Shown here one piece after another: positions 17,035 to 25,800 of a stretch of DNA of 64,000 bases. The first letter of the stretch is position 1, and every line of letters starts with the position of its first letter. This DNA comes from Mesorhizobium jarvisii (GTDB lineage: Bacteria; Pseudomonadota; Alphaproteobacteria; Rhizobiales; Rhizobiaceae), in contig NZ_QZXA01000008.1 in the NCBI RefSeq assembly GCF_003601985.1, positions 248,001 through 312,000 of the forward strand, given 5' to 3'. The notes below the pieces were generated by a model, which made no database searches, was not told the origin of the DNA, and was given only the letters and a program-made list of their open reading frames with translations. The translations under genes and the position numbers were made by a program.

Positions 17035-19107
17035 ATGTCCGAGGCGAAACCCAGATCGAAACCGGCCGACGGCATCAAACCGCGCGGCACCCCGAAGCCG
17101 CGACGGCAAAAGCCGCGTGACGAGAGACCGCGCGGGGAGGAACCGGGCGAAAAGAAGCCGCGCGACAAGAAGGCATCGACCGTGGAAGCGGCGGCGTCCG
17201 AGATTGTCGGCGAAGCCTCACCGCCGGAGGCCGTCGAACCCGATCCCGAGCTGACGCCCGAGCAGGTAGAACAGGCGCGCAAGAAATACTTGCTGAAACG
17301 GTTCTGGATCAGCGGGCGCGGCTATTGGGGGCGGCACGGCGACAGGCTCGGCTGGCCATTGACGATCGGGCTGCTGATCCTGATCGGCATCAATGTCGGC
17401 TTCCAGTACGGGATCAATGTTTGGAACCGCTCGATTTTCGACGCCATCGAGAAGCGAGACGCCCACACCGTCTATTTCCTGAGCGCGGTGTTCGTGCCGC
17501 TCGTCATCGGCAGCATCAGCCTTGTCGTCACGCAGGTCTATCTGCGCATGACGATGCAGCGCCGCTGGCGCGCCTGGCTGACCACCTCGGTGATAGCGCG
17601 TTGGCTCGCCAATGGCCGCTACTACCAGCTGAACCTCGTGCAGGGCGACCACCAGAACCCCGAGGCCCGCCTCTCGGAAGATCTGCGCGTCGCCACCGAG
17701 GCGCCCGTCGACTTCGTCGCCGGCGTGATTGTCGCCACCCTGTCGGCCTCGACCTTCATCGTGGTGCTGTGGACGATCGGCGGGGCCTTGAGCTTCACCC
17801 TGGGAGGCTCGACTTTCACCGTGCCCGGCTTCCTCGTCGTCACGGCGGTGATCTATGCCGCGATCACCTCCACGTCGATGTTCGTCATCGGCCGCGATTT
17901 CGTGCGGCTGTCCGAAGAGAAGAACCAGGCGGAAGCCGAATTCCGCTACGTGCTGACGCGCGTGCGCGAAAACGGCGAGAGCATCGCCTTGCTCGGCGGC
18001 GAGGAGGAGGAACGCAGCGGCATCGACAAGACCTTTGCCGGCGTGCTGACACGCTGGGCACAACTGACCGGCCAGCACATGCGCACGGCATTGGTGTCGC
18101 AGGGTTCGAGCCTGTTCGCACCGGTCGTGCCGGTGCTGCTGTGCGCGCCAAAATTCCTTGAAGGCTCGATGTCGCTCGGCCAGGTCATGCAGGCGGCGTC
18201 CGCCTTCGCCATCGTGCAGGGCTCTTTCGGCTGGCTGGTCGACAATTATCCGCGCCTCGCCGACTGGAACGCCTCCGCACGCCGCATTGCTTCGCTGATG
18301 ATGTCGCTCGACGGGCTGGAGCGCGCCGAGCAGAGCGACGAGCTCGGGCGCATCCAGCACGGCGAGACCAAGGGCGACACCATGCTCTCCCTCGACAATC
18401 TCTCCGTGACGCTCGACGACGGCACGTCCATGGTGAAGGAAACGGAAGTCGCGGTCGAAGCGGGCGAACGGGTGCTGGTGTCGGGCGAATCCGGCTCGGG
18501 CAAGTCAACTCTGGTGCGGGCGATCGCCGGCCTGTGGCCGTGGGGAAGCGGCAGCGTCAATTTCCATCCCGACAAGCGGTTGTTCATGCTGCCGCAGCGG
18601 CCCTACATCCCTTCGGGCACGCTGCGCCGGGTGGTCGCCTACCCCGCGGCCGCCGACAAGTGGAAGCTCGACCAGATCAAGGCAGCTCTCGACAAGGTCG
18701 GCCTCGGCCACCTCGGCGGCCGGATCAAGGAGGAAGCGCCCTGGGACCAGATCCTGTCGGGCGGCGAAAAGCAACGTGTCGCCTTCGCGCGCCTCTTGCT
18801 GCATCGCCCCGACATCGTCGTGCTGGACGAGGCAACGTCGGCGCTGGACGAAAAGAGCCAGGACCAGATGATGGAAACGGTGATCCGCGAACTGCCTGAG
18901 GTTACCATCGTCAGCGTGGCGCATCGCGCCGAGCTGGAAGCGTTCCACACCCGCAAGATCACGCTGGAGCGGCGCAAGGGCGGCGCGAAACTGGTCGGGG
19001 ATATCGATCTCGTGCCGCGCAACCGTAAACGCGGGCTATTTCAGCGCGCCTTGTGGGGTTCCGGCACCAGGATCAACAAGCCGCGCAAGACGGCGAACGG
19101 CAGTTAG
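17035..19107 (+). CDS. ABC transporter, membrane and ATPase fused (YddA / BacA-like)
   Basis: A 690-residue half-transporter. Residues ~1-85 are a charged, K/R/P/E-rich tail predicted to be disordered. Next is an ABC_membrane_2 (SbmA/BacA-like) domain with four to six TM segments; its YFLSAVFVPLVIG and YLRMTMQRRWRAWLT stretches are typical of YddA and SbmA. The ATPase domain has Walker A SGESGSGKSTL, signature LSGGEKQRVAFARLLL and Walker B DIVVLDEATSALDE. BacA and its ATPase-bearing relative BclA import antimicrobial plant peptides in rhizobia; this gene may belong to that wider group. The ATG is preferred over an in-frame TTG 27 bases upstream. Its stop codon overlaps that of the convergent matB. 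Confidence 0.88.
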   Translation: MSEAKPRSKPADGIKPRGTPKPRRQKPRDERPRGEEPGEKKPRDKKASTVEAAASEIVGEASPPEAVEPDPELTPEQVEQARKKYLLKRFWISGRGYWGRHGDRLGWPLTIGLLILIGINVGFQYGINVWNRSIFDAIEKRDAHTVYFLSAVFVPLVIGSISLVVTQVYLRMTMQRRWRAWLTTSVIARWLANGRYYQLNLVQGDHQNPEARLSEDLRVATEAPVDFVAGVIVATLSASTFIVVLWTIGGALSFTLGGSTFTVPGFLVVTAVIYAAITSTSMFVIGRDFVRLSEEKNQAEAEFRYVLTRVRENGESIALLGGEEEERSGIDKTFAGVLTRWAQLTGQHMRTALVSQGSSLFAPVVPVLLCAPKFLEGSMSLGQVMQAASAFAIVQGSFGWLVDNYPRLADWNASARRIASLMMSLDGLERAEQSDELGRIQHGETKGDTMLSLDNLSVTLDDGTSMVKETEVAVEAGERVLVSGESGSGKSTLVRAIAGLWPWGSGSVNFHPDKRLFMLPQRPYIPSGTLRRVVAYPAAADKWKLDQIKAALDKVGLGHLGGRIKEEAPWDQILSGGEKQRVAFARLLLHRPDIVVLDEATSALDEKSQDQMMETVIRELPEVTIVSVAHRAELEAFHTRKITLERRKGGAKLVGDIDLVPRNRKRGLFQRALWGSGTRINKPRKTANGS

Positions 19108-20618
19108 GACGCGTAAATATCCTTATAGGCATCGCGCAGAAGATTCTTCTGGACCTTGCCCATCGTGTTGCGCGGCAATTCGTCGACGAAGATCACTTGC
19201 TTCGGGTGCTTGTACCTGGCCAGTCGCCCGGCGATGGCGCCGAGGATTTCGGCTCCGGTGATCGCTGCCCCTGGCGCCCGCACGACGACCGCGGTGACGC
19301 CTTCGCCGAAATCCGGATGGGCGACGCCGATGACGGCGCTTTCGCTCACTCCATCAAGCGCGTCGATCTCGCTTTCGAGCTCCTTCGGATAGATGTTGTA
19401 GCCGCCCGAAATGATCAGGTCCTTGCCGCGGCCGACGATATGGACATAGCCGTCGGCGTCGACCATGCCGAGATCGCCGGTGATGAAGAAACCGTCGGCG
19501 CGGAATTCCGCCTTGGTCTTTTCCGGCATGCGCCAGTAGCCGCCAAAAACGTTCGGACCCTTGACCTCGATCATGCCGACCTCGCCCTGGGCCAGTGGCT
19601 TGCCGCTGTCGGGGTCGACGATGCGCAAAGCGACACCCGGCAAGGGGAAGCCGACCGTGCCGGCGCGCCGTTCGCCCTCATAGGGGTTCGAGGTGTTCAT
19701 GTTGGTCTCGGTCATGCCGTAGCGTTCGAGAATGGCGTGGCCGGTGCGCTCGCGCCAGGCCTTGTGCGTGTCGGCCAGCAGCGGCGCCGAGCCGGACACG
19801 AACAGGCGGATGGTCTTCGTCGCCTGTCGGTCCAATCCATCCTGCTGCAGCAGCCGCACATAAAAGGTCGGCACGCCCATCAGCGCGGTGGCGCGCGGCA
19901 GCAGCGCGACGATCCGGGCCGGATCGAATTTCTGCTCGAACAGCATCGAGGCGCCCGCCATCAGGACGACATTGGTGGCGACGAACAGGCCATGGGTGTG
20001 GAAGATCGGCAGCGCATGGATCAGCACGTCGTCTGACGTGAAGCGCCATTGCTCGACCAGCACCCGCGCATTCGAGGCCAGGTTTTCGTGGCTGAGCATG
20101 GCGCCTTTCGAGCGGCCTGTCGTTCCCGACGTGTAGAGGATTGCCGCGAGATCATCAGGCCCGCGCGCCACATCGTGAAAATCCGACGGCAGACGCGAGG
20201 CCTGGTCCGCCAGCGATCCCCGGCCATTGCGGTCGAGCGTGACGACGACGGCGCCGGATGGCTCGACCATGCGCCCGATATCGGCCGCCCTTGCCGGATC
20301 GCAAACGATGACGCGCGGCACCGCATCCCCGAAGAAATAGCCGAGCTCGGTCAGCGTGTAGGCGGTGTTGAGCGGCAGGAAGACAGCGCCGGCGCGCACG
20401 CAGGCGAGATAGAGCAGCAGCGCCTCCGGGCTCTTGTCGACCTGCACGGCGACCCGGTCGCCGGGCTCGACATCCAATTGCAGCAGCGCATGCGCGAACT
20501 GTGCCGACCGCGCCAGCATGTCGCCATAGCTGAGCGAGCGCCCGTCATCGGTTTCCATCAACAGATGCCCGGGCGCCGGCATCCGGGACTTGAACGCATC
20601 GAACAGATGATTGCTCAT
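19104..20618 (-). CDS. matB: Malonyl-CoA synthetase
   Basis: An ANL-superfamily enzyme of 504 residues that activates malonate with ATP and CoA. The P-loop LYTSGTTGRSKGAMLSH, the YGMTETNM motif, the hinge GRGKDLIISGGYNIYPKE and the C-terminal catalytic Lys in NTMGKVQK are intact. Size and the RYGMTET region match rhizobial MatB, known from R. trifolii. A FadR-type regulator gene lies 167 bp upstream on the same strand, as with matR. The usual partners matA (decarboxylase) and matC (carrier) are not in the window, so here MatB may feed malonyl-CoA directly to biosynthesis. Confidence 0.9.
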   Translation of the reverse strand: MSNHLFDAFKSRMPAPGHLLMETDDGRSLSYGDMLARSAQFAHALLQLDVEPGDRVAVQVDKSPEALLLYLACVRAGAVFLPLNTAYTLTELGYFFGDAVPRVIVCDPARAADIGRMVEPSGAVVVTLDRNGRGSLADQASRLPSDFHDVARGPDDLAAILYTSGTTGRSKGAMLSHENLASNARVLVEQWRFTSDDVLIHALPIFHTHGLFVATNVVLMAGASMLFEQKFDPARIVALLPRATALMGVPTFYVRLLQQDGLDRQATKTIRLFVSGSAPLLADTHKAWRERTGHAILERYGMTETNMNTSNPYEGERRAGTVGFPLPGVALRIVDPDSGKPLAQGEVGMIEVKGPNVFGGYWRMPEKTKAEFRADGFFITGDLGMVDADGYVHIVGRGKDLIISGGYNIYPKELESEIDALDGVSESAVIGVAHPDFGEGVTAVVVRAPGAAITGAEILGAIAGRLARYKHPKQVIFVDELPRNTMGKVQKNLLRDAYKDIYAS

Positions 20619-20785
20619 GAAGTCTTCCCGCAGTGACGGCAATGGCGACGCCGGCAACGCCTTGAGGGCTACATGAGTCGGCGGCGAAGAGTTCGCGTTT
20701 CCAAGCCATGCCGTCAAGGCCGCAAACGGCGGTCCAGCACGTCACTCCCGCCGAAGGTCGCGACAAGGCGCCAAGGGAAAGATCG

Positions 20786-21529
20786 TTACCGCCGGGCGCG
20801 TGCGGCCGAGGCGGCGACCTTTGAGACTTCACCTTGCTTGAAACGCTCCATGCATATGGAAGCGGTCAGCTGGTAGTGGTCGATCAAGGCCTGGACCGCG
20901 CCATCGGCATTGCCGTCCAGCGCGTATTCGGCGATCAGCCGGTGTTCGGCGGAACCGTCGCGCGGGACGCTTTCGCCGCCATTGGCCATTTGCCGGTAGC
21001 GATAGGCGTGATCGGAAAGCTGATCGCAGAAACCCACGAGCCAGTGCGACCGGCAGGCGGAGATGAGCACGCGATGGAAGGTGCGATGCAATTTCTCCCA
21101 ATCCGGATCGATCGACGAGGGATCTTGCTGCGAAAGACGTGACGCGCGGCCCAGGCGATGCAGCGCCAGCACCAGTTGTTCTTCCCATTCCGCGGTGCGG
21201 TGAGCGATGGATTCGCGAAGCGCCCGCTCCTCGAGCCAGCAGCGGGTGCGCGTCAGCTCCTCGAGCTCTGCCGCACTGACCGGCATGATGAAGAAGCCAC
21301 GCTGGTCGTGGCGACCAAGAAGTCCTTCGGAGGCAAGGCGATTGAGAGCTTCGCGAACCGGGGAAGCGCCGGCGCCATATTTGGAAACAACCCACTCGAC
21401 CCGCAGTTTGCTTTCGGTTTCAAGAGCGCCGCTGAGAAGATCCTCCCGCAATCGTTGGTAGACCGTACTGGCAAGTGTGCTCTTGGATCCTGTGCCGTCG
21501 TCGTTCAGATTGGCAGCTCCGTATGTCAA
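20786..21529 (-). CDS. matR: FadR-subfamily GntR regulator, probable MatR
   Basis: A 247-residue regulator with an N-terminal winged helix (TVYQRLREDLLSG, GAGASPVREALNRLASEGLL) and an all-helical FCD effector domain with the expected histidine and arginine residues (HRTFHRVLISAC). No ATG fits; a TTG with AAGGAG six bases upstream gives a normal N-terminus. It sits upstream of matB in the same direction. A 17-bp palindrome about 200 bp upstream resembles the operator I recall for R. leguminosarum MatR. The symbol is therefore an inference from synteny and that site. Confidence 0.8.
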   Translation of the reverse strand: MTYGAANLNDDGTGSKSTLASTVYQRLREDLLSGALETESKLRVEWVVSKYGAGASPVREALNRLASEGLLGRHDQRGFFIMPVSAAELEELTRTRCWLEERALRESIAHRTAEWEEQLVLALHRLGRASRLSQQDPSSIDPDWEKLHRTFHRVLISACRSHWLVGFCDQLSDHAYRYRQMANGGESVPRDGSAEHRLIAEYALDGNADGAVQALIDHYQLTASICMERFKQGEVSKVAASAARARR

Positions 21530-21976
21530 GGTTGACTCCTTGTCCCCAATTTTCCGGGCAATGCGAGTCCTAGAAGAATCTTCCGTACGTGTACCATACA
21601 ATGTCTGCGTCAAGGGGCTCAAGCAGAAGATGGCGCTATTGTACTTAAGCACAAAGAAATATACCCCGCTCTGCATCTGATCGTGGAAACTTGCGCATCT
21701 CTACAACCAGTAGAAACTTAACGTGTTTTGTATACACGCAGGTTTATCCGTTTCTTGTGTGCCTGTGCGAGCATCTTTTCTGTCGCGCGCAAAGACTGCG
21801 GGCGGTTTGCCCCAATCAGGGCTTTCAGCGAATCCGATTCGTGGCGGCGCGTTAGAGCAATTCCAGGAAAAGTGTGAGCGGTTTTCCCGGGAAAAGCGCG
21901 GAGCGCTTTCCCTTGGGAATTGCGTCAAAACAAAGCGTTAGAGCGATCCGCCGTTTGCGTGAAATGGTGAAACGCT
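21530..21976. other. 447-bp gene-free stretch between matR and rpe
   Basis: The matR-proximal part (to about 21780) is AT-richer than its surroundings and should hold the matR promoter and the candidate operator. The rpe-proximal part (21854-21980) is a dispersed palindromic repeat. No open frame with a ribosome site was found. Confidence 0.6.
21722..21738. promoter_or_regulatory. Candidate MatR operator
   Basis: CGTGTTTTGTATACACG contains the perfect palindrome TGTATACA and outer CGTGT/ACACG arms. It agrees at about 12 of 14 positions with TCTTGTA/TACACGA, the site I remember being published for R. leguminosarum MatR. It lies ~195 bp upstream of the regulator start in an AT-rich stretch. 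A second, imperfect TTGTA-TGG-TACAC block lies near 21588-21602. Confidence 0.5.
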
Positions 21977-21980
21977 CTAG
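21854..21980. repeat. Dispersed palindromic repeat, family GGAATTGCTCT, copy 1
   Basis: The copy begins AGAGCAATTCCAGGAAAAG, passes through GCGCTTTCCCTTGGGAATT and ends AACGCTCTAG. Related copies lie at about 50826-50930, 58421-58512 and 60028-60075, recognisable by AGAGC...GGAATTGC ends, CACACTTTT.C and GCGCTTTCCC blocks. It directly abuts the rpe stop codon and may act as its 3' hairpin. Confidence 0.7.
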
Positions 21981-22654
21981 CCGGCGGCCTTGTCGGCCGC
22001 TGTCCTGATCGCCTCGATGTTGGCGCGGTAGGCTTCGACGCTGCCGCCCTTGAAGATGGCCGCACCCGCCACCAGCACGTCGGCACCGGCTGCCGTGACC
22101 AGGGGGGCTGTCTCTGGCGAAACACCGCCGTCGATCTCGATGCGGATCGGCCGGTCGCCGATCAGCGCCTTGACCCTTCTCACCTTGTCGACGATCCCCG
22201 GGATGAAAGCCTGGCCGCCAAAACCCGGATTGACGGTCATGATCAGGATCAGGTCGAGCCGGTCGAGCACATATTCGATCATCGTTTCCGGCGTCGCCGG
22301 ATTGAGCGACACACCGGCCTTCTTGCCGAGATTCCTGATGGTCTGCAGCGAACGGTCGAGATGCGGCCCGGCCTCGGCATGCACGGTCATGCCGTCACAG
22401 CCGGCCTCGGCGAAAGCGGCGAGGTAGGGATCGGCCGGCGCAATCATCAGATGGCAGTCGAAGAAGGCCTTGGTGCGGTTGCGGATCGCCTTGATGACGG
22501 GCGGGCCGAAGGTGATGTTGGGGACGAAATGGCCATCCATGACATCGAGATGGATCCAGTCGGCGCCTGCCGCCGCGACGGCTTCGACCTCGTCGCCGAG
22601 CCTCGAAAAGTCCGAAGCCAGCACCGATGGTGCGATCAAGGTCTTTCTGCTCAT
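21977..22654 (-). CDS. rpe: Ribulose-phosphate 3-epimerase
   Basis: A TIM-barrel metal-dependent epimerase of 225 residues interconverting ribulose-5- and xylulose-5-phosphate in the pentose phosphate and Calvin pathways. The motifs IAPSVLASDFSRLG, HLDVMDGHFVPNITFGP, HLMI, MTVNPGFGGQ and EIDGGVSPETAP contain the metal-ligand histidines and catalytic aspartates, and all are intact. The start is the ATG of MSRKTLIAPS. The stop lies within the dispersed repeat. Upstream is the terminator of the large secreted-protein gene, so rpe is probably transcribed from its own promoter. Confidence 0.95.
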   Translation of the reverse strand: MSRKTLIAPSVLASDFSRLGDEVEAVAAAGADWIHLDVMDGHFVPNITFGPPVIKAIRNRTKAFFDCHLMIAPADPYLAAFAEAGCDGMTVHAEAGPHLDRSLQTIRNLGKKAGVSLNPATPETMIEYVLDRLDLILIMTVNPGFGGQAFIPGIVDKVRRVKALIGDRPIRIEIDGGVSPETAPLVTAAGADVLVAGAAIFKGGSVEAYRANIEAIRTAADKAAG

Positions 22655-22806
22655 CCTGCGGCCTTTCCGGGCGCCCTTTTCATACCGGTCACTCTGGACC
22701 GACTGCCTAATGCCCGGCGGGTGACTTGTCGAGGGTGCAGACGTGGCGGCTCCACAGGCTTGGGTGGCGTTGCCGCGTCTGCGATCCCCCATTGCCGGTG
22801 CCATGA

Positions 22807-22838
22807 AGAAAAACCCGCCGGATTGCCCCGGCGGGTTT
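22807..22838 (-). terminator. Rho-independent terminator of the secreted-protein operon
   Basis: On the leftward strand AAACCCGCCGG pairs with CCGGCGGGTTT around a six-base loop and is followed by a TTTTTCTT run. It begins about 24 bases after the stop of the DUF11 protein gene. Confidence 0.85.
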
Positions 22839-22861
22839 CTGGTCTGGCGTCGAGCAGCTGA

Positions 22862-25800
22862 TTACTGCTGCTGGAGCTTCAGGATTCTATTTGGTGCTGG
22901 ATCCTGCTGCTGGTCGACCTGCGGCTGACGCCGTGGCAGCACCTGCTGCAGCAGCAGTCCCGGGTTGATCTCAAGCGATGGTTGTCCCCGGATCGGACGG
23001 CAGTTTGGATACCGTCCAATCGTGCCTTCCGGGCAGCGCCGCTTGAAGATCGGCTGGCACTGGCCATTGATCATCTGGGTGCCCGGCGCGCACTCCGTCT
23101 GCTGCCTGGGCCTGCGGCATGCGCCGTCGATCACCTCGGTCCCGCGCGGACAGACACACTCGCCGCGCTTGTTGTGGACCTGCCCGCGTATGTCGCATTG
23201 CTCCAGTTGCGGCTGCTTGCGCCGGCATGCGCCGTCGATCACCTCGGTACCCCGCGGGCAGACGCAATCGCCATTGGCATCGTGCACCTGACCGCGGACA
23301 GCGCACTGCTCAGGCTTCGGCCGGACCGGACGGCAAGCGCCGTTGCGCACCTCGGTGCCCTGCGGACAGACGCAATCGCCATCGCCATTGCGGATCTGGC
23401 CGGGGATGCGGCACTGCTGAGGCTTCGGCCGCACCGGACGGCAGGCGCCGTTGCGCACCTCGGTCCCCTGCGGGCAGACGCAATCGCCATCGCCATTGCG
23501 GATCTGGCCGGGGATGCGGCACTCCTGGGGCTTCGGCCGGATCGGACGGCAGGCGCCGTTGCGCACTTCGGTCCCTTGCGGGCAGACGCAGTAGCCGTCG
23601 GCGTCGTGGATCTGGCCGCGGATGGTGCACTGCTCGGGCCTGTTGGTGCTGACGCACTTGCCGTTCTCCAGCGCCGTGCCGCGCGGGCAGATGCAGCGCC
23701 CGTCCTCGGTGCGGATCTGGCCTTCGAGCAGCACGCAGCGCTTCGGCGGCGGCGGTGGCGTCGGCAGAATGTTGGTGCCGCCGCCGGTGCACTGGCCGTT
23801 GCGGAAGGTGGTGCCTTCCGGGCAGACGCAGCGGCCGGCATCGCTCATGACGAAGCCCGGCGAGCATTCCTTCTTCACCTCATGGGTGATGATGAAGGGA
23901 TGGCACGCATAGGCCTTGCCGCGATCGCCCTGCACATTGGCCGCATCCTTGGACAGCACGTCGCCGCCGTCCTGCACTCGCGTGTCGGGAGACAGGACGC
24001 CAACGCAGTTCTGGCCATTGACGTTGCCCTGCAGGTTGGCCAGACGCCCGTCGTCGGGAATGACCACGGTGACATGATGCGACTGGCTCTCGCCGGCGCC
24101 GAGCGTCAGGTTGGCGATGCAGGACAGAGGCAGGGTTGCCGGTTCGGGCGAGCAGCCGAAGGGCGGATCGATCGAGGTGATCGCGACGCCGTCCAGCCGG
24201 CCGAGACCTTCCACGCCGATCGCATCGCCGATGCGGACCGGGCCGGAGAAGGGGCTCGTCCCGTCATTGGTGATCGTGATGTCGAACGAGCAGGGCTGGC
24301 CGAGCCGGCATTCGCGATCGCCGGTCTTTTCGACACGGATGGTCGAAGCGCCGCCGCCCTTGGCGCAGGCTTGGCCGATCGGATAGACGATGTCGTCGCC
24401 AGGCGCCGGACCATAGGAGCCGCGCGCGCAGTTTTCGAACTCGCCATTGGCCGAGACCGTGACGTCGAAGTGCCTGCTGGTTCCGGGCGTCATGACGGCG
24501 CCGGGAATCTGGCACGACAGCGTGTTGGCCGGAACCGGTCCGCACGCCCATTCCGCGCCGTCAGGGGTGACGGTCTGGATCTGGACGGGCGCGCCGCCCG
24601 ACACCAGCGTGGCGGCATCGTTGACCCGCACCGGCCCGGTGGGGGCGGCCGTGCCGGCGTTGGAGACGGTGATGCGGCAAGAGACGACCGCGGCACCGGC
24701 CAGCGAGCCGTTGCACACCTTGGTGATGCGCAGGCCAGGCTTGCCGCCATTGGGACGACGGATGCGTTCCTTGGCGCAGGCCTTGTTGTTGGTGAGATCG
24801 ACCTCACCGGGAATGGCCTTCACCGCGGCGCAGTTCTCGACCGTATCCGACTGATAGTCGGCCGGCATGACCGCCTTGACGAAGATCGGCGTCGAGGCGC
24901 CCGGGGGCAGCGAGATGCCGGCATTGTCGCAGCGGAACTGGCCGGGGCCGTTCGGACCGCATGTCCAGGGCGGGCTCGGCCCGAAGGTCGAGGAGCTCGG
25001 TGCGCCGCCAGGATAGTTGTCGATCACCGTCAGCGGCCCGTTATAGGTGGATGTGCCGTTGTTGATGATGTCGATCACGAAGTAGCAGACGCCGTCCGGC
25101 GTGCAGACCGGGATGCGCGCGCGCTTCTTCAGGATCAGGTCGACCTTCTTCTCGACCGGCGGCTGGCAGTCGCGGTCACGATCGCCACGGCGGCAGATCG
25201 GGATCGAGGCGCAGCCACGATCATTCGACTGGCTGCCGAACAGCGGCTTGCCGCTGGCGGCATAGTTGTAGGTCGCGCAGTTGCGCAGCGCACTGCCTTG
25301 CCAGCCCCCGGCCGGCTTGAAGCCGAGCTTGAGGTCGACAAAGGCCCCCGGATTGAGCGTGGTCACCGGATAGGTGCATGTCATCGGCGTGGTGCCGGGC
25401 ACGCAGACCCAGGGCGGATTGGGCCCTGAACTCAGCGTCGAGCCGGCCGGCAGCGTCACCTCGTCGAGCACGATCTTGCCGTTGTAGGGCGCGGTGCCGA
25501 CATTGGTGACCCTGATGGTGAAGTCGCAGCCGCCGGCCATGGTGCAGCGTGGGACATCGGCGCGTTTCTCGACCTTGAGATCCGGCTCCTTGTCCTTGGG
25601 CGGGCACCGCTGGTCACGCGGGATGACGATGTCGATGGTCTGCGTGCAGCACAGGCCCCAGCCCTCCTTCGGCCCGGCATAGGTCTCGATCCCGGTGACG
25701 ATGAGGTGGATGACGTCGCCGGGCGACGCGCCGACGATCTTCCAGTTGAGCACACCGCCGCCCACCGGCACCAGCTGGGTGTCGGGGATGATGGTGATGC

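Noticed and set aside
22982..25429. 815-codon rightward open frame
   Set aside because: Antisense to the repeat-rich secreted protein. Its repetitive GAVAHLG-type sequence is only the complement of the CxCP repeat DNA.
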